Program-made: the position numbers and the translations under genes
From: Turnera subulata
Lineage: Eukaryota > Streptophyta > Magnoliopsida > Malpighiales > Passifloraceae
Reading direction: 5' to 3'
NCBI GenBank assembly: GCA_028386065.3
Contig: JAKUCV010000237.1
Location: forward strand, 64,661 to 128,660
Length of the DNA: 64,000 bases
The notes under the pieces: model-generated
Seen by the model: only the letters and a program-made list of their open reading frames with translations
What the model was told of the DNA's origin: nothing
Databases searched by the model: none
Shown here: positions 45,054-57,767 of the stretch, piece after piece
Layout of the letters: every line of letters starts with the position of its first letter
Position numbering within the stretch: position 1 is the stretch's first letter

Positions 45054-46290
45054 ATCAATAATTAAAATTAAATTAATAATTAGGAGTGAGAAATAAGTTA
45101 AATTATAACTAATTACAAAAACAATATAAAAAAATATTAAATATATCTTACATATGTTAATGTGATGATTAAATTTTTATGTTAGAAAAAAAAGTAGACG
45201 GCAAATTATGGTGATGACCATCACAATAATATTATACTATATTTTTTTTTAGAAGCTGATGGCTGCAATTCGACCTCACAAGTAAAATAATACTTTGCGA
45301 TTGAATTAAATTCAATTTTTTTGTCCATTTAATTTCAATTTTCTAAACACTATGTTCTCTTATAATTTAAATAAAACCACTGTTTAAGTATGTTACTACT
45401 CCATAAGTTTTACACTACTAGTAGTATTTTTAATCACTCTCTTTTCTCTTGTTTAATCTCTTTTTTCTTATACTAGTATTATCATAATTTTTTTTAAAAA
45501 AATAAATTTGATTGAATGAAGGGTATAAATTGACCTGACAAGAAAATACTCACTTGATAAGAAAAATATTACTTTATCATGGCTACTACAGTACGACTAA
45601 TCCGATGAATAGTTCTAGAAAACTTTGCAGGGTTTATACATCTAAATTATAAATAATCTAGCGTGGCATACATAATAATAATAAATTTAAAAAACATTGA
45701 AGAAATAAATTACAGAGATACTAAAGCAATTTACACAATTTTAATATAACATGACATACTATAAGAAAGAAGAAAGGGATTTTAAGAAAGCTTACTTGTT
45801 GGGATAATTTCCACCGATCGAAGAAAAAATAAAAAATTTTTGGTGGAGAAGCATTATTGCGAGAGGTGAGTGTATAAGATACATATTTATATGGTGCAAG
45901 AAGATAGGTAGAGTTACTTAGCAAGAAAATAGGCAGGGTTAACAAAAAAAATAATACGATTATCTGTGTGCAAAAGAATTGATAACATTATTTTGTTGCT
46001 CGCAAAAACATTGGTAGGTTTCTAAGTTTTCATTATTTGCTAAAAAAACAAAAGAAATGTGAGGTTAAAATTGGAAAATAAATTTTAAATTCTTTTAACA
46101 ATTCCCTTCCATTTCATTCCCTGCCGATTTGGTGGAGAGACATTTTAAGGGGATTGGATGTAAAAAAGTTAATCTCCATTCCCATTCCCCTCCAGTTAAA
46201 TTGTCTATTCAAATAAAATTCCCCTCCCTTCCCCATCATTTCCTTCCCTTCCCATCATTCACCTCCTATCCAAACAAACTGTTAGTAAAT
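45054..46290. other. upstream/terminal region of PIF copy E and intergenic DNA
   Basis: Non-coding AT-rich leader of the transposase, then about 46090-46290 a pyrimidine-rich end (CCCCTCCCTTCCCCATCATT, CCTATCCAAACAAACTGTTA). It resembles the tails of the other copies and the ACCAAACA-type termini of Harbinger elements, so it is probably the outer end of copy E. Confidence 0.5.
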
Positions 46291-46819
46291 TTGGATACCT
46301 TATCTTCACTTGTCCTTTACATTGCGTTTCGTTCATGGATTTGGACTTCTCCAATTGGACAGGGCTTAGCCCAATTATGTTTGAATTTTTTGCTTTTACC
46401 CCCTACTATTATTATGAATTGCAACGGATTTCTACAACCAATATATGAGAATACCTTCAAAATGGAAAATAACGATGCCAAAAGTGCGTTTGGGAGTACT
46501 CTGAGTTTTTTTGTCATTTGAGAATTGTTCTTAAAATTAAGGACATAAAATAAAATTTTTCAGATCAAAATATTTGAAAATTTGTTTGGATACTCTCTAC
46601 TTCAAAATTATTCTAAAAGAACCAAATTTATAGAAATTGTTTGGCAGAAATAAATTTAAAAGGAATGGGCGGGTAATGCACTTACTGCTCGGACAGTCCA
46701 CGTCAGCTGCAGGGCTGACCGAGACCCCAAAAAGGGACAATATAAGAGAGTATGGGTATATAAAAAGGAAAAAAATTAGTACAGACCCCCTAAAAGGGAC
46801 AATTGAAATAGTACGAACC
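46291..46819. other. intergenic DNA
   Basis: No gene recognised. Near 46720-46800 AGACCCCNNAAAGGGACAAT-like phrases repeat twice. This may be the start of the following LTR, whose left end I could not place. Confidence 0.4.
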
Positions 46820-48328
46820 CCAAAATATGCATCTACCCTTTATTTATTTAATTTTTGGGTTGAAAATAAATATTAAGTCTGGGCCAATGAAATATGGATC
46901 CTCCAGTAAGTATCAACCCATTTAAACACATGGCCTGCAGCTGATTTTAATTCTAATTTTTGTGGAAATTTAGGATTAAATATATATTTTGCCTATTTTG
47001 TATTTTTATGGTAATTTGAATGGGAAAGAGGAATAATTTGATGTGTAGTTGATAAAAAGGAAAAGTACTAGAGCAGGATACAAGTTTAGGGTGTTTTCTA
47101 GGTCAGGAAATATTATAGAGGGCGTGGAAACCAACTAGGAATCGAATTGGAGGAGAAAAAGTCTAAAAAAAGGAAAAATCGCCCAGTCGGTGGCGGCCAT
47201 GGCGACATGACCGCCATGACTGGCGGTCAAGTAGAGATGACCGCCACGCCGGGGCGGTCGCCCCGGCATGACCACCGGGGCTGTGGCGGCCAAGCATTCC
47301 AAAAGGTTCTTCTTTCCTCTGTTTCTCAATCCTAGCTCTTAACCGTCAGAGTTAGGGTTTCAATCTCGACCCTTAGATCAATAGGACGAATCCCAGTCCC
47401 CTTGAACGCTATTCTGCAAGTGCACGTAAAGTTGTAGCAATCAAGGTCGTCCTCTAGGACCAGGTTAAGTACTGATCGCTTAATAACTTGTGATCGTCTA
47501 GGCAAATAAAGATTGGATTTGAGTAGGAAATAAATAGCTGAAATAATAAAAGGTGGATTCTCAATATTCAAAAGATGTCTAGGACTTCGGGGGCTCACTT
47601 GCCTATTCTTGATGCTTCACCTTAAAATCGTGCACAAATAGATCATGCAGCTAGCATGCATAAGCAGACTATGCAACCATAAATTGACCTAACTCTTGAA
47701 TTTCCTAAGTTCATTGAAAGATGAGTTGAATAATGCAGAATAAATAACCCACTCTCGTGGCGAGACTTAAACCCTACTTAGCTATCTCAACTTCGTGTTC
47801 ACTAGCGAAGAAATAACTAAGGCATTAATGCACAGTCAACCTAAGCAAATATTCTTCACTAGAAGGTCATCCTTTCTCAAGGCAAGTTTCCAGTGTTCAA
47901 CCTATGCAACTCCAGTAGTCAATTGATGCTGTCACTTAACAATCTTCTACCTAAATTTTATACTATCTAATGGCCAGTTAAATAGCATAATTAAGTGCCC
48001 TAGGATTGAATCAATGAACAATAGGCAATCAGGAATTAAATGTAATTTATTAAAACATATGCATCAAAGAATAGACAAGCTACCTCCCTTAATTCCTAGA
48101 CTTAATAAAATTAGTTCAAAATGGTAAGAGAGAAGAAAATACTCATGAATTTCATTGCAGGCATTCGAATAAGAAGTTACAAGAATAGAACTTGAAGACA
48201 AACTTGAACTAAGCTACTAGCTAGAATTTTCTTCCTCTTCCTAGAAGAATAAATGAAGAGCTTCTCTTTAATTTGAGAGAGAATGAGAGAATGAGAGAGT
48301 GTGAGTGTGTCCTTTCCTCCTAGAATGC

Positions 48329-49963
48329 TGATAGCTTCCCGCAAGTATACGGGGTTATTGTAGTACCAAGGTCGTCTCACAGGGATCTTTGTTAAGTACT
48401 ATTCAACTAAGCAACTTATGATTATCTAGAGAAATAAATAATGTTAAGGACTGATGATTGAATTGGAAAATGAAAGCGAATAGAAACGATTAAAATTCAA
48501 TAATATTAAATATCTAGGACTTCGAAGAATTCCTTGCCAACATTTCCATGCAATTAAGCTGCACATAAGCAAACCATGTCCTGTCACCACATAGTTAGCC
48601 TATACAAAATCTATGAATTAAATCTAAAAATAAACTCTTTTAAAAGAAACAGTAAATCTAAGCTAGAACGATAACCTACTCTCGTAGTGCCGTAAAATCC
48701 CTTCCTAATTTACGTCCACCATCCATTTTCCAGTGACGAGGTAAATTCAGAGCATTAAGAAATTTACCTACTAAATCTCCAATAAAAATCACGCCTCCCT
48801 CGAGGTCGGTAGCCCGGTTAATGTTTTTCTATAGGCAAACGACGCTGTCACTTAACATTTCCCTATTATGGATTTATGCTAAACGATGGGCAGTCAATTA
48901 ACATAGTGAAGTTTCATTACCGGATTAAAAGAGAATAAATTCAGAAATAAAACTTTAACTAAATAAGCATGGAAACATTAACAAGTTCATCCCCTAATCC
49001 TAGACAAGAATTCTAGCAAGACATAGCTTCAAAGAAAATAATAATTACTTGGAAATAATACATCATAATTAATTCAAGGGAAAACTTACAAGAAATTTGG
49101 AGCCAACCTTGAACCAAAAGAGACAAATCTCTAAGCTAAGAAACTTCCAAAAGCTACAGCCAATTAGGAATTACAAAGTAACAAAAGAAAGTACAAATCC
49201 TAAGCTACTTGTGTTTTTTGTCGATTTGAGTTGGATGTAGAACTTGATTCCTTCAGCTTTGATGTGGGGCCTTTATATAGTGAAGGGAGAGGAGTGTTGT
49301 GTGGCTGGAAATATAATCAAAGGAGACAAAAGAGGAGCTTGTGTGGCTCCCCCTTTTTGCGCCAAAAGAGTGGAAGTGGAGGCCGACTTCATGCGCCAAA
49401 ATCAGCCAACAAATGAGCCACCTTCCCACCATTTTTCCTCATGCAACGTGAGTGGACCTGATTTCATGCATGTGTGGCCACTTGTGTTTGGACTCATTCT
49501 TCCCTGGATGAGGCCTGTAAAAGCACATGAAATTGGATTTGATGGATGAGCTTCTCACGTGAACCATTCCTCCAAATTGGGCTTCTACATCCTTCTTCTT
49601 TTCTTCTTGACTATAGGCTTTGGGCCACTAGAGATTGGTCCACCATGATTTTTGGCTGCACCATGGAGGATTTTTGGCCCAAATTTTGGAGGATTTCACC
49701 TTGTCTTGCCACGTGTCCACAGGATGCTCATGTTGAAACAGTTCACATGGGCAGCCTATGCTGGAACTGCACATCTTGTCCGAAAAATCCAATTTTTATT
49801 TCTAAATTCTATAAAAAAAGTTAAAACTTGAAGAAAAAGGAAATATAAAGATAAAAGGGAGAAAAACACTAAAAACAAAATGGATTAATAAAATAAATAA
49901 ATATTTTGCAAGCTAAAAACGTTGAAAGAACCCGTGAAATGAGTGCAAAATGCGTACTCATCA
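48329..49963 (-). repeat. 3' LTR of the Athila element
   Basis: 1635 bases; plus-strand text TGATAGCTTCCCGCAAGTAT...TGCGTACTCATCA. Small open frames inside it (e.g. near 49231-49824) recur in the other LTR and are not genes. Confidence 0.92.
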
Positions 49964-51580
49964 CCACCCCAAACTTAGAATTTTGCTTGTCCGCAAACAA
50001 TTATCGTGAAAAATCGGGATAAAAACATCTTACCCATTGGAATCAACGGAACCCAATCAACCAAAGTTACATGCAAAGTCTCTAATTATCAAGAAGGAAG
50101 CCTCGGTATCCAACCTGCAAGAATCGTGAGAAAAGGTGCCAAGATGGTCCGAATATGCACTTTGTTAGGCAATTAATCCCATTGATTCTAATTCACAACT
50201 TCCCACTTTGTTTGCTAATAATAATGAATTTGGCATTTACAAAAACAAAAATATGGTCAAATATACAGATTCACTTCCCGGTCTCCACTAATGACAAGGA
50301 TAGATTTACAGGGATCAAAAGGTCTTTATTCGGGTTGAAATGAGGCTTAGGTTATGTTTAAGAAAGAAAGGGATAAAGGAATTCAAAAGATGCAAATGCC
50401 CAAAAGGAGAATCTTACCGTAACATAGCCAAGCAAGGGGTCTTCGGAATGGTTCGAAAGAACATTGTGCGCGCCATGGAGAGTTTTTTTTTTTTGCCTTC
50501 TTTCTTTTCTTTTTTTTTGCGAGATACATCAATTCTGTGCATCATTTCTTTTTCTTTTATTTTTTTTTGTGAAGTATCTCTCTTTTTTTAAAAAAAAAAG
50601 CAAAGGCAAATGATCTCTCCAACATCGACACAGGCTGCTTGTGTTGTGCATGTGTGTAGATGAACCGCCACTTTTCTTGATGTTAGGCATATGTTAACGA
50701 AAGATGAATTCGAGAAAATGCACATGGGTGGATATCTATGAAAAATATGGTGATAGTGATAGGTTCAAAGGGTATAAGTGGTGAATGTCGGTTTACAAAC
50801 GAAAAATGGCTATCAGCAAAAAAGGCTCGAAGAGGTTTACGAAGGTAAATTTATATACATGGGTAGGCTGTGTGGTTTGTGTGGGCTGCGAAAGAATGCC
50901 TTAATCCTATCCCTGAAAAATAATCCTTGTAATAATTTCGCTTTGATCGGGTTGTGAACCTGTTCTAAGACCCAAAAGATTTATGCCAAATGTGTTCAAA
51001 CAAAAACAAGCAAAGCGAAGAGGTTAGAAACGAATTGAAACCAATCGGAAAAGTTTACCAACAAGCATAACTCGGCCATTTGGGAACTCATCCTCAATGT
51101 TCATGCAAGCAGATACGAGACTCGATCGTGGAAACTCGGAGGAATCCCTGTACTTGTGTCGAATTTGGCCCAATTAAGCCCAACGGGTTCATCTGTAACT
51201 TGCAAAAATTTATTCAAACAAAAGAAAAAACAAAAAATAAACTGAAAAAAAATTACTTATTATCATGCTAAGAAAGCTAAAAAGAAATAAAAGGCCGCAG
51301 CCACTATGTTGAAAGTATAGCCACCCCAAACTTAAAACTTGCAGTGTCCTCACTGCATAAAAATAGGCTAGAAAGTCCAAAAAACAAAGCAGGGGCAGCA
51401 ATCATATTTAGCAAAAAATGAGCTTGCGGACCAAAATTTTTAAAAGAAAATAAGTTGAAACAGCAAAAGAACTAAAGGAACCTGAACTTGCTGCTTTTAT
51501 TTGCGGAAAAAAGGGAAAGAATCGTGGGTTGCCTCCCACACAACGCTTCTTTAATGTCTTGTAGCTGGACTCGGAGCTCT
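49964..51580 (-). other. 3' untranslated region of the Athila element
   Basis: About 1.6 kb between the end of the pol remnant and the 3' LTR in element direction. It has A/T homopolymers (50490-50600) and no envelope-like ORF, which some Athila elements carry here. Confidence 0.65.
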
Positions 51581-52300
51581 TCATGCTGAAGGTGATTCGG
51601 GGAATAGTTTCACTACCTCTTGTCCGGTAGGCTCTCCAGGATGATAAAGCTTGGGTAACAAGACTCGGTTTCCAATTTTGAGGTCTTGTTTTTGGACGCT
51701 ACTCTCGCACCAGTGTTTGGTTCCTTTTCTGCTAGCTTCATGAGCATAAACTAAGGGATTAATCCCGATAAGATCATCGGTGGAATACACAATCGTCTTC
51801 TTGTGTCGTCCATTATCTTTCAACAACTTATCTTCCTCTCCCTCAGTAAAACTCACATTTATATCACTTGGATGTGTGGATTTTGTTCCCAGTAATGCAT
51901 ATTGGAGCTCAAGAGGTAAAGGTTTCATTTTAACCTTCGGAGCATTTTCTTCTGTCATGACTTCTAGCGTATTATCTAACTTCTCAATTCTCATGTCTTC
52001 TTCGTCAGACGCCAGAGATAAGATCTCAAGCTGGCGTGCATAATCTGCTATCTCAGGATTTGGGTCTCGAATACCTTTACTAAGAGCGATACACGCCAAC
52101 AGTGGATCTGCCCAGCCTGCCTGTGCAAAGTTTTCATCAACTGCTATCTCTTGTATGTCAACTCGGTAGCACGAATCGTCCGGCACTCTTTTGCGAAATA
52201 CTTCATCAACAGCGAAGCAAATCTTTTCAGAGCCGACTTGTAGCAAGAGCTTCCAGCCCTTGACATCAATGATGGCACCAACAGTTGCCAAAAAGGGTCA
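51581..52300 (-). pseudogene. Athila pol remnant: post-protease region fused to integrase C-terminus
   Basis: A single open frame reading ATVGAIIDVKGWKLLLQVGS (region after the protease), KPLPLELQYALLGTKSTHPS (the usual text before RT) and YSTDDLIGINPL, then abruptly ASRKGTKHWCESSVQKQDLK and GNRVLLPKLYHPG, which corresponds to the integrase C-terminus. The deletion joint falls at about 51740-51720 and keeps the frame open. No RT motif is present. Confidence 0.8.
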
Positions 52301-54215
52301 TCCTAGGATGATGGGTACGTGGTGATCTACTTCCATGTCGAGAACCACGAAATCAACTGGGACGAAGAAGTTCCTAATTTTTTATAGGAACGTCTTCCAA
52401 AATTCCCACTGGATACTTGACAGACCTATCTGCTAGGTGAAGTGATATAGCAGTAGGTTTGAGATCCCTTAGGTTGAGTTGTTTACTGATCGACAAAGGG
52501 ATAACACTAACACTTGCACCTAGATCGCAAAGTGCTCTTTACCTTCCCTATGTCGCAGGGGATAGTGAATGTTCCGGGATCTAGAAGCTTGTTTTGAATG
52601 ATCGCACTACACTCCCCCGTCAAGGCCACTGTCCCGTAGTCAATCAATTTCTTCTTATTGGACAAGAGGTCCTTTAAGAATTTAGCGTATGCGGGCATTT
52701 GGGACACGGCCTCGATGAACAGAATGTTAATGTAAAGCTTCTTCATGATCTCCAAGAAGCGTCCAAACTTCTTATCATGAACCAGTGGGTTGAGCCTTTG
52801 AGGGAAAGGAATAGGCGGAACGTAAGCCTTAACTTCATCTTTCTTTTCCTTCCCCTTGTCGGCCTGCACAGCCTGCCCATGCTCCGCAGGCTTGTCTTTT
52901 TGCATGGCCTGGCCATGCTCTACTTCATTTACCGGGGCTAGAGGTGGTTATCGCTCTTCGTATTGAGTACCACTCCTCAGAGTGATTGCATTGCATTGAG
53001 CATTAGAGTTGACCTCCGGTTTGCCCGGTAATCTGCCTGGATTGCCCTGACTAGGGCCAGCTTATGCTATCTGACATTCAAGATTGTTAATTTTGTTAGA
53101 AAGCCCTTTCACGACCTGCCGTTGTTCTTCTATAAATGACTTGAGTAACGACTGCAAGTCATCTTTAGGAGCTGGCTGATACGCCTATTGGTATGTCTGT
53201 GTAGGTTGTTTCGGAGGTTATTCGGGAGGACCCCTTCCGGTTTGATTTTGGTTGGTCTGTTGAGGATTCAAAGAGAAATTAGGATGGTCCCTCCAACTTG
53301 GGTTGTAAGTGTTTGAGTAAGGGTCCTTTTGGACTCTTTGATAACTTGCTCTTGGCATGCTTGCTCATAACCTCCCTCTGCTGGACACTCCTTATAACCT
53401 CCTTCACACCTAGCATAAGAATGAGACTGTCCTTTCCCATTCATCTTCAAGATGGCATCCAACTTGACGTTCATCAGGCTCATAGCATCAAGTTCAAGAA
53501 TGCCGACAATTTTTCTGCCAAGTATCTCGGCTGGCCATTCAAATTTTTGCTGGTGATGTGCTCGAACAGGTCGTACATATCCTCAGCGTCTTTAGCTAAA
53601 GCAACTCCTCCAGCTGCAGCATCAACACGTGCACGTAAGGACTCACACAAGCCTGCATAAAATTTTTCCACAATCAGCCAGTCAGGAAGGCCATACTGTG
53701 GGCATCTTCTTAGTGCATCTTTAAACCTTTCCCACGCATCGTAGAACGATTCATTGGACTTCTGTTTGAACTCCATAATGTTGTTCCTTAATATCATGGC
53801 TTTGCTGGGCGGGAAAAATTTCTTCAAGAATGCCTGTGATAAGGCAGCCCATATGTCAAACGTCCCAGGAGCTTGTGCAGTCAACCACGCCTTCGCCTTG
53901 TCCTTGAGTGACAAAGGAAAAAAGGCGCAGCTTGATAGCATCCTCGGAGGCTCCATTCACCTTGATTGTATCGCAGATTTCCAAGAAATCTTGCAAATGT
54001 TGATTTGGGTCTTTAATGGAGGAACCCACGAAAGGCTCATTTTGGACCATCTTGATTAGGGCTGGCTTTAGCTCAAAGTTATTTGCTTGCACAGCTGGGC
54101 GTACCACGCTGGACTGTACAAAGGTTGCATTGGGGACGGAGAAATCCCAGACTGGCCTGTATCGAGGCCCGTATCGGACTACCACGTCCCCCTCGTTGTT
54201 GTTATGTCCTGCCAT
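52301..54215 (-). pseudogene. Athila gag and protease region, broken
   Basis: Starts MAGHNNNEGDVVVRYGPRYR at 54215. It contains NFELKPALIKMVQNEPFVGS and, after a frameshift near 53900, the Athila core: FPLSLKDKAKAWLTA, SQAFLKKFFPPSKA, SFYDAWERFKDALRRCPQYG, ARVDAAAGG. Further shifts lead to PFPQRLNPLVHDKKFGRFLE, QMPAYAKFLKDLLSNKKK and LTGECSAIIQNKLLDPGTFT just before the protease. The protease D-x-G region itself is damaged between about 52510 and 52300. Confidence 0.85.
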
Positions 54216-54351
54216 CTTTCCTTCAGTAAGACTTAAAGAAACCTGAAGAAAAAACAGAAGAAAAACTACCCAAACGGGTGAAAAAGAAAAAGAAAAATAA
54301 AAATCTAGATTAACCTAATCACAGAGTTAAATAATATTAACGCCGATCCCT

Positions 54352-54364
54352 GGCAACGGCGCCA
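54352..54364 (-). other. primer-binding site of the Athila element
   Basis: TGGCGCCGTTGCC on the minus strand, a few bases inside the 5' LTR end. It is the standard Athila site, complementary to the 3' end of tRNA-Asp. Confidence 0.88.
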
Positions 54365-54370
54365 AAAACT

Positions 54371-56002
54371 TGATAGCTTCCCGCAAGTATACGGGGTTAT
54401 TGTAGTACCAAGGTCGTCTCATAGAGATCTTTGTTAAGTACTATTCAACGAAGCAACTTATGATTATCTAGAGAAATAAATAATGTTAAGGATTGATGAT
54501 TGAATTGGAAAACGAAAGCGAAAAGAAATGATTAGAATTCAATAATATTAAATATCTAGGACTTCGGAGAATTCCTGGCCAACTTTTCTATGCAATTAAG
54601 CTGAGCATAAGCAAACCATGTCCTGTCACCACATAGTTAGCCTATACAAAATCTATGAATTAAATCTGAAAATAAACTCTTTTAAAAGAAACGGTAAATC
54701 TAAGCTAGATCGATAACCTACTCTCGTAGTGCCGTAAAATCCCTTCCTAATTTACGTCCACCATCCATTTGCCAGTGACGAGGTAAATTAAGAGCATTAA
54801 GAAATTTACCTACTAAATCTCCAATAAAAATCACGCCTCCCTAGAGGTCGGTTTTTATAGCCCGGTTAATGTTTTTCTATAAGCAAACGACGCTGTCACT
54901 TAACGTTTCCCTATTATGGATTTATGCTAAACGATGGCCAGTCAATTGACATAGTGAAGTTTCATTACCGGATTAAAAGAGAATAAATTCAGAAATAAAA
55001 CTTTAATTAAATAAGCATGGAAACATTAACAAGTTCATCCCCTAATCTTAGACAAGAATTCTAGCAAGACATAGCTTCAAAGAAATAACAATTACTTGGA
55101 AATAATACATCATAATTAATTCAAGGGAAAACTTATAAGAAATTTGGAGCCAACCTTGAACCAAAAGAGACAAATCTCAAAGCTAAGAAACTTCCAAAAG
55201 CTACAGCCAATTAGGAATTACAAAGTAACAAAAGAAAGAACAAATCCTAAGCTACTTGTGTTTTTTGCCGATTTGAGTTGGATGTAGAACTTGATTCCTT
55301 CAGCTTTGATGTGGGGCCTTTATATAGTGAAGGGAGAGGAGTGTTGTGTGGCTGGAAATATAATCAAAGGAGACAAGAAAGGAGCTTGTGTGGCTCCCCC
55401 TTTTAGCGCCAAAAGTGTGGAAGTGGAGGCCCACTTCATGCGCCAAAATCAGCCAATAAAAGAGCTACTTTCCCACAATTTTTCCTCATGCAACGTGAGT
55501 GGACCTGATTTCATGCATGGGTGGCCACTTGTGTTTGGATTCATTCTTCCCTGGATGAGGTCAGCAAAAGCACATGCAAATTGGAGTTGATGGATGAGCT
55601 TCTCACATGAACCATTCCTCCAAAGTGGGCTTCTACTTCCTTCTTCTTTTCTTCTTGACTATGGGTTTTGGGCCACTAGAGATTAGTCCACCATGATTTT
55701 GGGCTGCACTATGGAGGATTTTTGGCCCAAATTTTGGAGGATTTCACCTTGTCTTGTCACGTGTCCACAGGATGCTCATGTTGAAACAGTTCACATGGCA
55801 ACCTATGTTGGAACTGCACATCTTGTCCGAAAAATCCAACTTTTATTTCTAAATTCTATAAAAAATGTTAAAACCCGAAGAAAAAGGAAATATAAAGATA
55901 AAAGGGAGAAAAACACTAAAAACAAAATGGATTAATAAAATAAATAAATATTTAAAAACGTTGAAAGAACCCGTGAAATGAGTGCAGAATGCGTACTCAT
56001 CA
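54371..56002 (-). repeat. 5' LTR of the Athila element
   Basis: 1632 bases, TGATAGC...CATCA on the plus strand. It differs from the other LTR by scattered single changes and a few small indels (for example GGTTTTTATAGCC against GGTAGCC near 54850). Confidence 0.92.
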
Positions 56003-57639
56003 AATGCCTAAGTATTTATAGGCTCCAGGAAAGGGTGGTTAGGATTTCTCTCATTTGAATTCAAAAACTAGGATCTTATCTATTTAAATTAAAAAATAAT
56101 CTTTGGAATTTAATTACAAAGATAAATAGCAAATAAATCATCCTATTTTGAATTTCAAACAAAATCTTCAAAGTATCCTGAAAGATAGTCTTGGATAATA
56201 GGACTTTGATCTTCTGCACAGCCGAAAAAACTCCGTGTAGGCAGGTTGCGCAAGTGAGAGGATAAATCCTCTCATTATCTTCCAATCCATCCAAGATAAA
56301 TGATCAACTTATCTTTATCTTCCAGAATCTATCCATATCCTTCAAATTCTTTCAAATTCAACCTGTAATCATCAAAATCTAAAGGAAGAGATTATTAAAT
56401 AAAAAATAAATGAAAAACTAATTAAATAAATAATAAACTAACAAATCAAAGCTCAAAATTATTAAATTAATGGCCCAAAACATGTGTATAAAATCATACA
56501 CATCACCCCTGATCACTTTAAATAGACCCCCTTACTACAAACAATTAAGGATACATATTAGAATTATTCTCTACACACTTTAAGCCTAGAGTGCTTGGAG
56601 AAACCCTAGTTCTCTAAGCTTAGGATTGCTTTTAAGAGCTATTATTCTGGAGAAATCTTGTGGAGAGGAGTAGCAATAAGTCAGCAGTGAGTGGAGATCA
56701 ATAGGAGTGCAAAAAGGAGACCAATCAAAGCAAATCGTTGGAGAAAAGAGTGCATACTCAAGAGGAGTGTTCCTCTGTGAGCAGTCTCGGTAAAATTGCA
56801 ATATTTGGAGCTGTAGATGTCGAATTGCTGCATTCTTGGTATCTATGGAAAGCGAAAAGAAAAATCTTCAACTTTGTTGTTGATGCTAGACGCTGATTCT
56901 CCTTCTGCATCGATTTACTACTCAAATTCGAGCCAAGATTCTATTGAGGAGTGGAAAGCGCATAGGAGCTAAAGGAGGGCTTCAAGAGGTAACCCTAATC
57001 CTTTATATCTTTGTTTGATTGCTGTGGCGTGATGCTATGATGATGATGCTACTATTGATGCTTTGATTATTATATAAAGCCATGTTAGAACTACGTGGCT
57101 TTGACCCCAGTCACATGGGTACGTAGGTAGTTTCAAGTTGCCAATGGAATGCAAGCCAAATTTTGTTTTTATTTTGTGTTGTGTTGTGTTTCTGTGTCGT
57201 GATATTGCTATGTTGTGTTGTATTGTGATGCAATGTATAAACTACGTGAGCTTTGAATCCGGTCGTCGAAGTACGTAGGTGGATTCTAGTGGTGGAATCT
57301 CAAGCTGAATTATGTGTTTATTTTTTGTTTTGCTTTTATTTTTGTTTTGTTTTCGTTGTTGTGTTGATTGTTGCATAAGGCATACTCCGATCTGCAATTG
57401 CATACGATTTCGCCCCAACACAGATGGGTGCCTAATACCTTCCCGTCTGTGACAAACCCCCGAATCAAACATCTTTGGTTCGCTATGATTGGTTGCCACG
57501 GGTAACGGATGTCAGGTTTTACCTGGATTTTGTTCTTAATAAATTCAGGTGGCGACTCGATTGATATTGGATTGACCCTAAAAAGAAGGTGTAAGAATAA
57601 GGTGCGGGGGTACAATTAATTTTGGCCTGGGTCTTTACA

Positions 57640-57767
57640 CTCGCCTTCTCCAACTGTGGCTCTGTCAAAGTCTCCCACAACTCCTCCACCAGTTCTGTTA
57701 CTGTCTGCTTTACTTTGTTAGAATTTGGAAAATTTTTCGTAATCCATATGTTTCCAGCACCGTTCAT
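57640..57767 (-). pseudogene. 5' fragment of an unknown gene, cut by the old Tat-type LTR
   Basis: On the minus strand an ATG at 57767 opens MNGAGNIWITKNFPNSNKVK, then an acidic helix TVTELVEELWETLTEPQLEK. It runs straight into the LTR end at 57639. The text is protein-like and unlike the retroelement. The other half of the gene was not found beyond the left end of the nest. I do not recognise the family. Confidence 0.4.

Larger units (their letters stand above)
48329..56002 (-). mobile_element. Athila LTR retrotransposon with large internal deletion, 7.7 kb
   Basis: LTRs 48329-49963 and 54371-56002 are nearly identical, with target duplication AATGC (48324-48328, 56003-56007). The coding strand is minus. 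The primer site is TGGCGCCGTTGCC at 54364-54352, the classic Athila tRNA-Asp type. A polypurine stretch TTGGGGTGG abuts the other LTR (49972-49964). Gag is present, but pol jumps from the region after protease to the integrase C-terminus, so RT, RNase H and the integrase core are gone. The element depends on others to move. High LTR similarity suggests a fairly recent insertion. Confidence 0.92.
47403..56505 (-). mobile_element. Athila-type solo LTR, about 1.42 kb, split by a later insertion
   Basis: Read on the minus strand it starts TGATGTGTATGATTTTATAC (56505) and ends ...AGCGTTCA (47403). The two parts are 47403-48328 and 56008-56505. A perfect 5-bp duplication CCCCT flanks it (47398-47402, 56506-56510). 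Family phrases GCAAGTGCACG, CAATCAAGGTCGTCCTC and AACTTGTGATCGTCTAGG mark it as Athila-like. It is interrupted by 48329-56002. Confidence 0.85.
46820..57639 (+). repeat. old Tat-type LTR, split by nested insertions
   Basis: Left part about 46820-47402 and right part 56511-57639 together parallel the LTR of the 16-kb Tat element. Shared text includes TTTTTGGGTTGAAAATAA, CCTGCAGCTGATTTTAATTC, a GGCGGTCA/TGACCGCC cluster at 47187-47290, TTTAAATAGACCCCC, and an ending GGTGGCGACTCGATTGATAT ... CTGGGTCTTTACA at 57639. No second LTR or interior is present, so this is a solo or truncated LTR of a related family. Confidence 0.65.

Noticed and set aside
49231..49824. Three plus-strand open frames near 49.2-49.8 kb, repeated at 55.3-55.9 kb
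   Set aside because: They sit in the two LTRs of the Athila element and read against the element's direction; no start or domain evidence.
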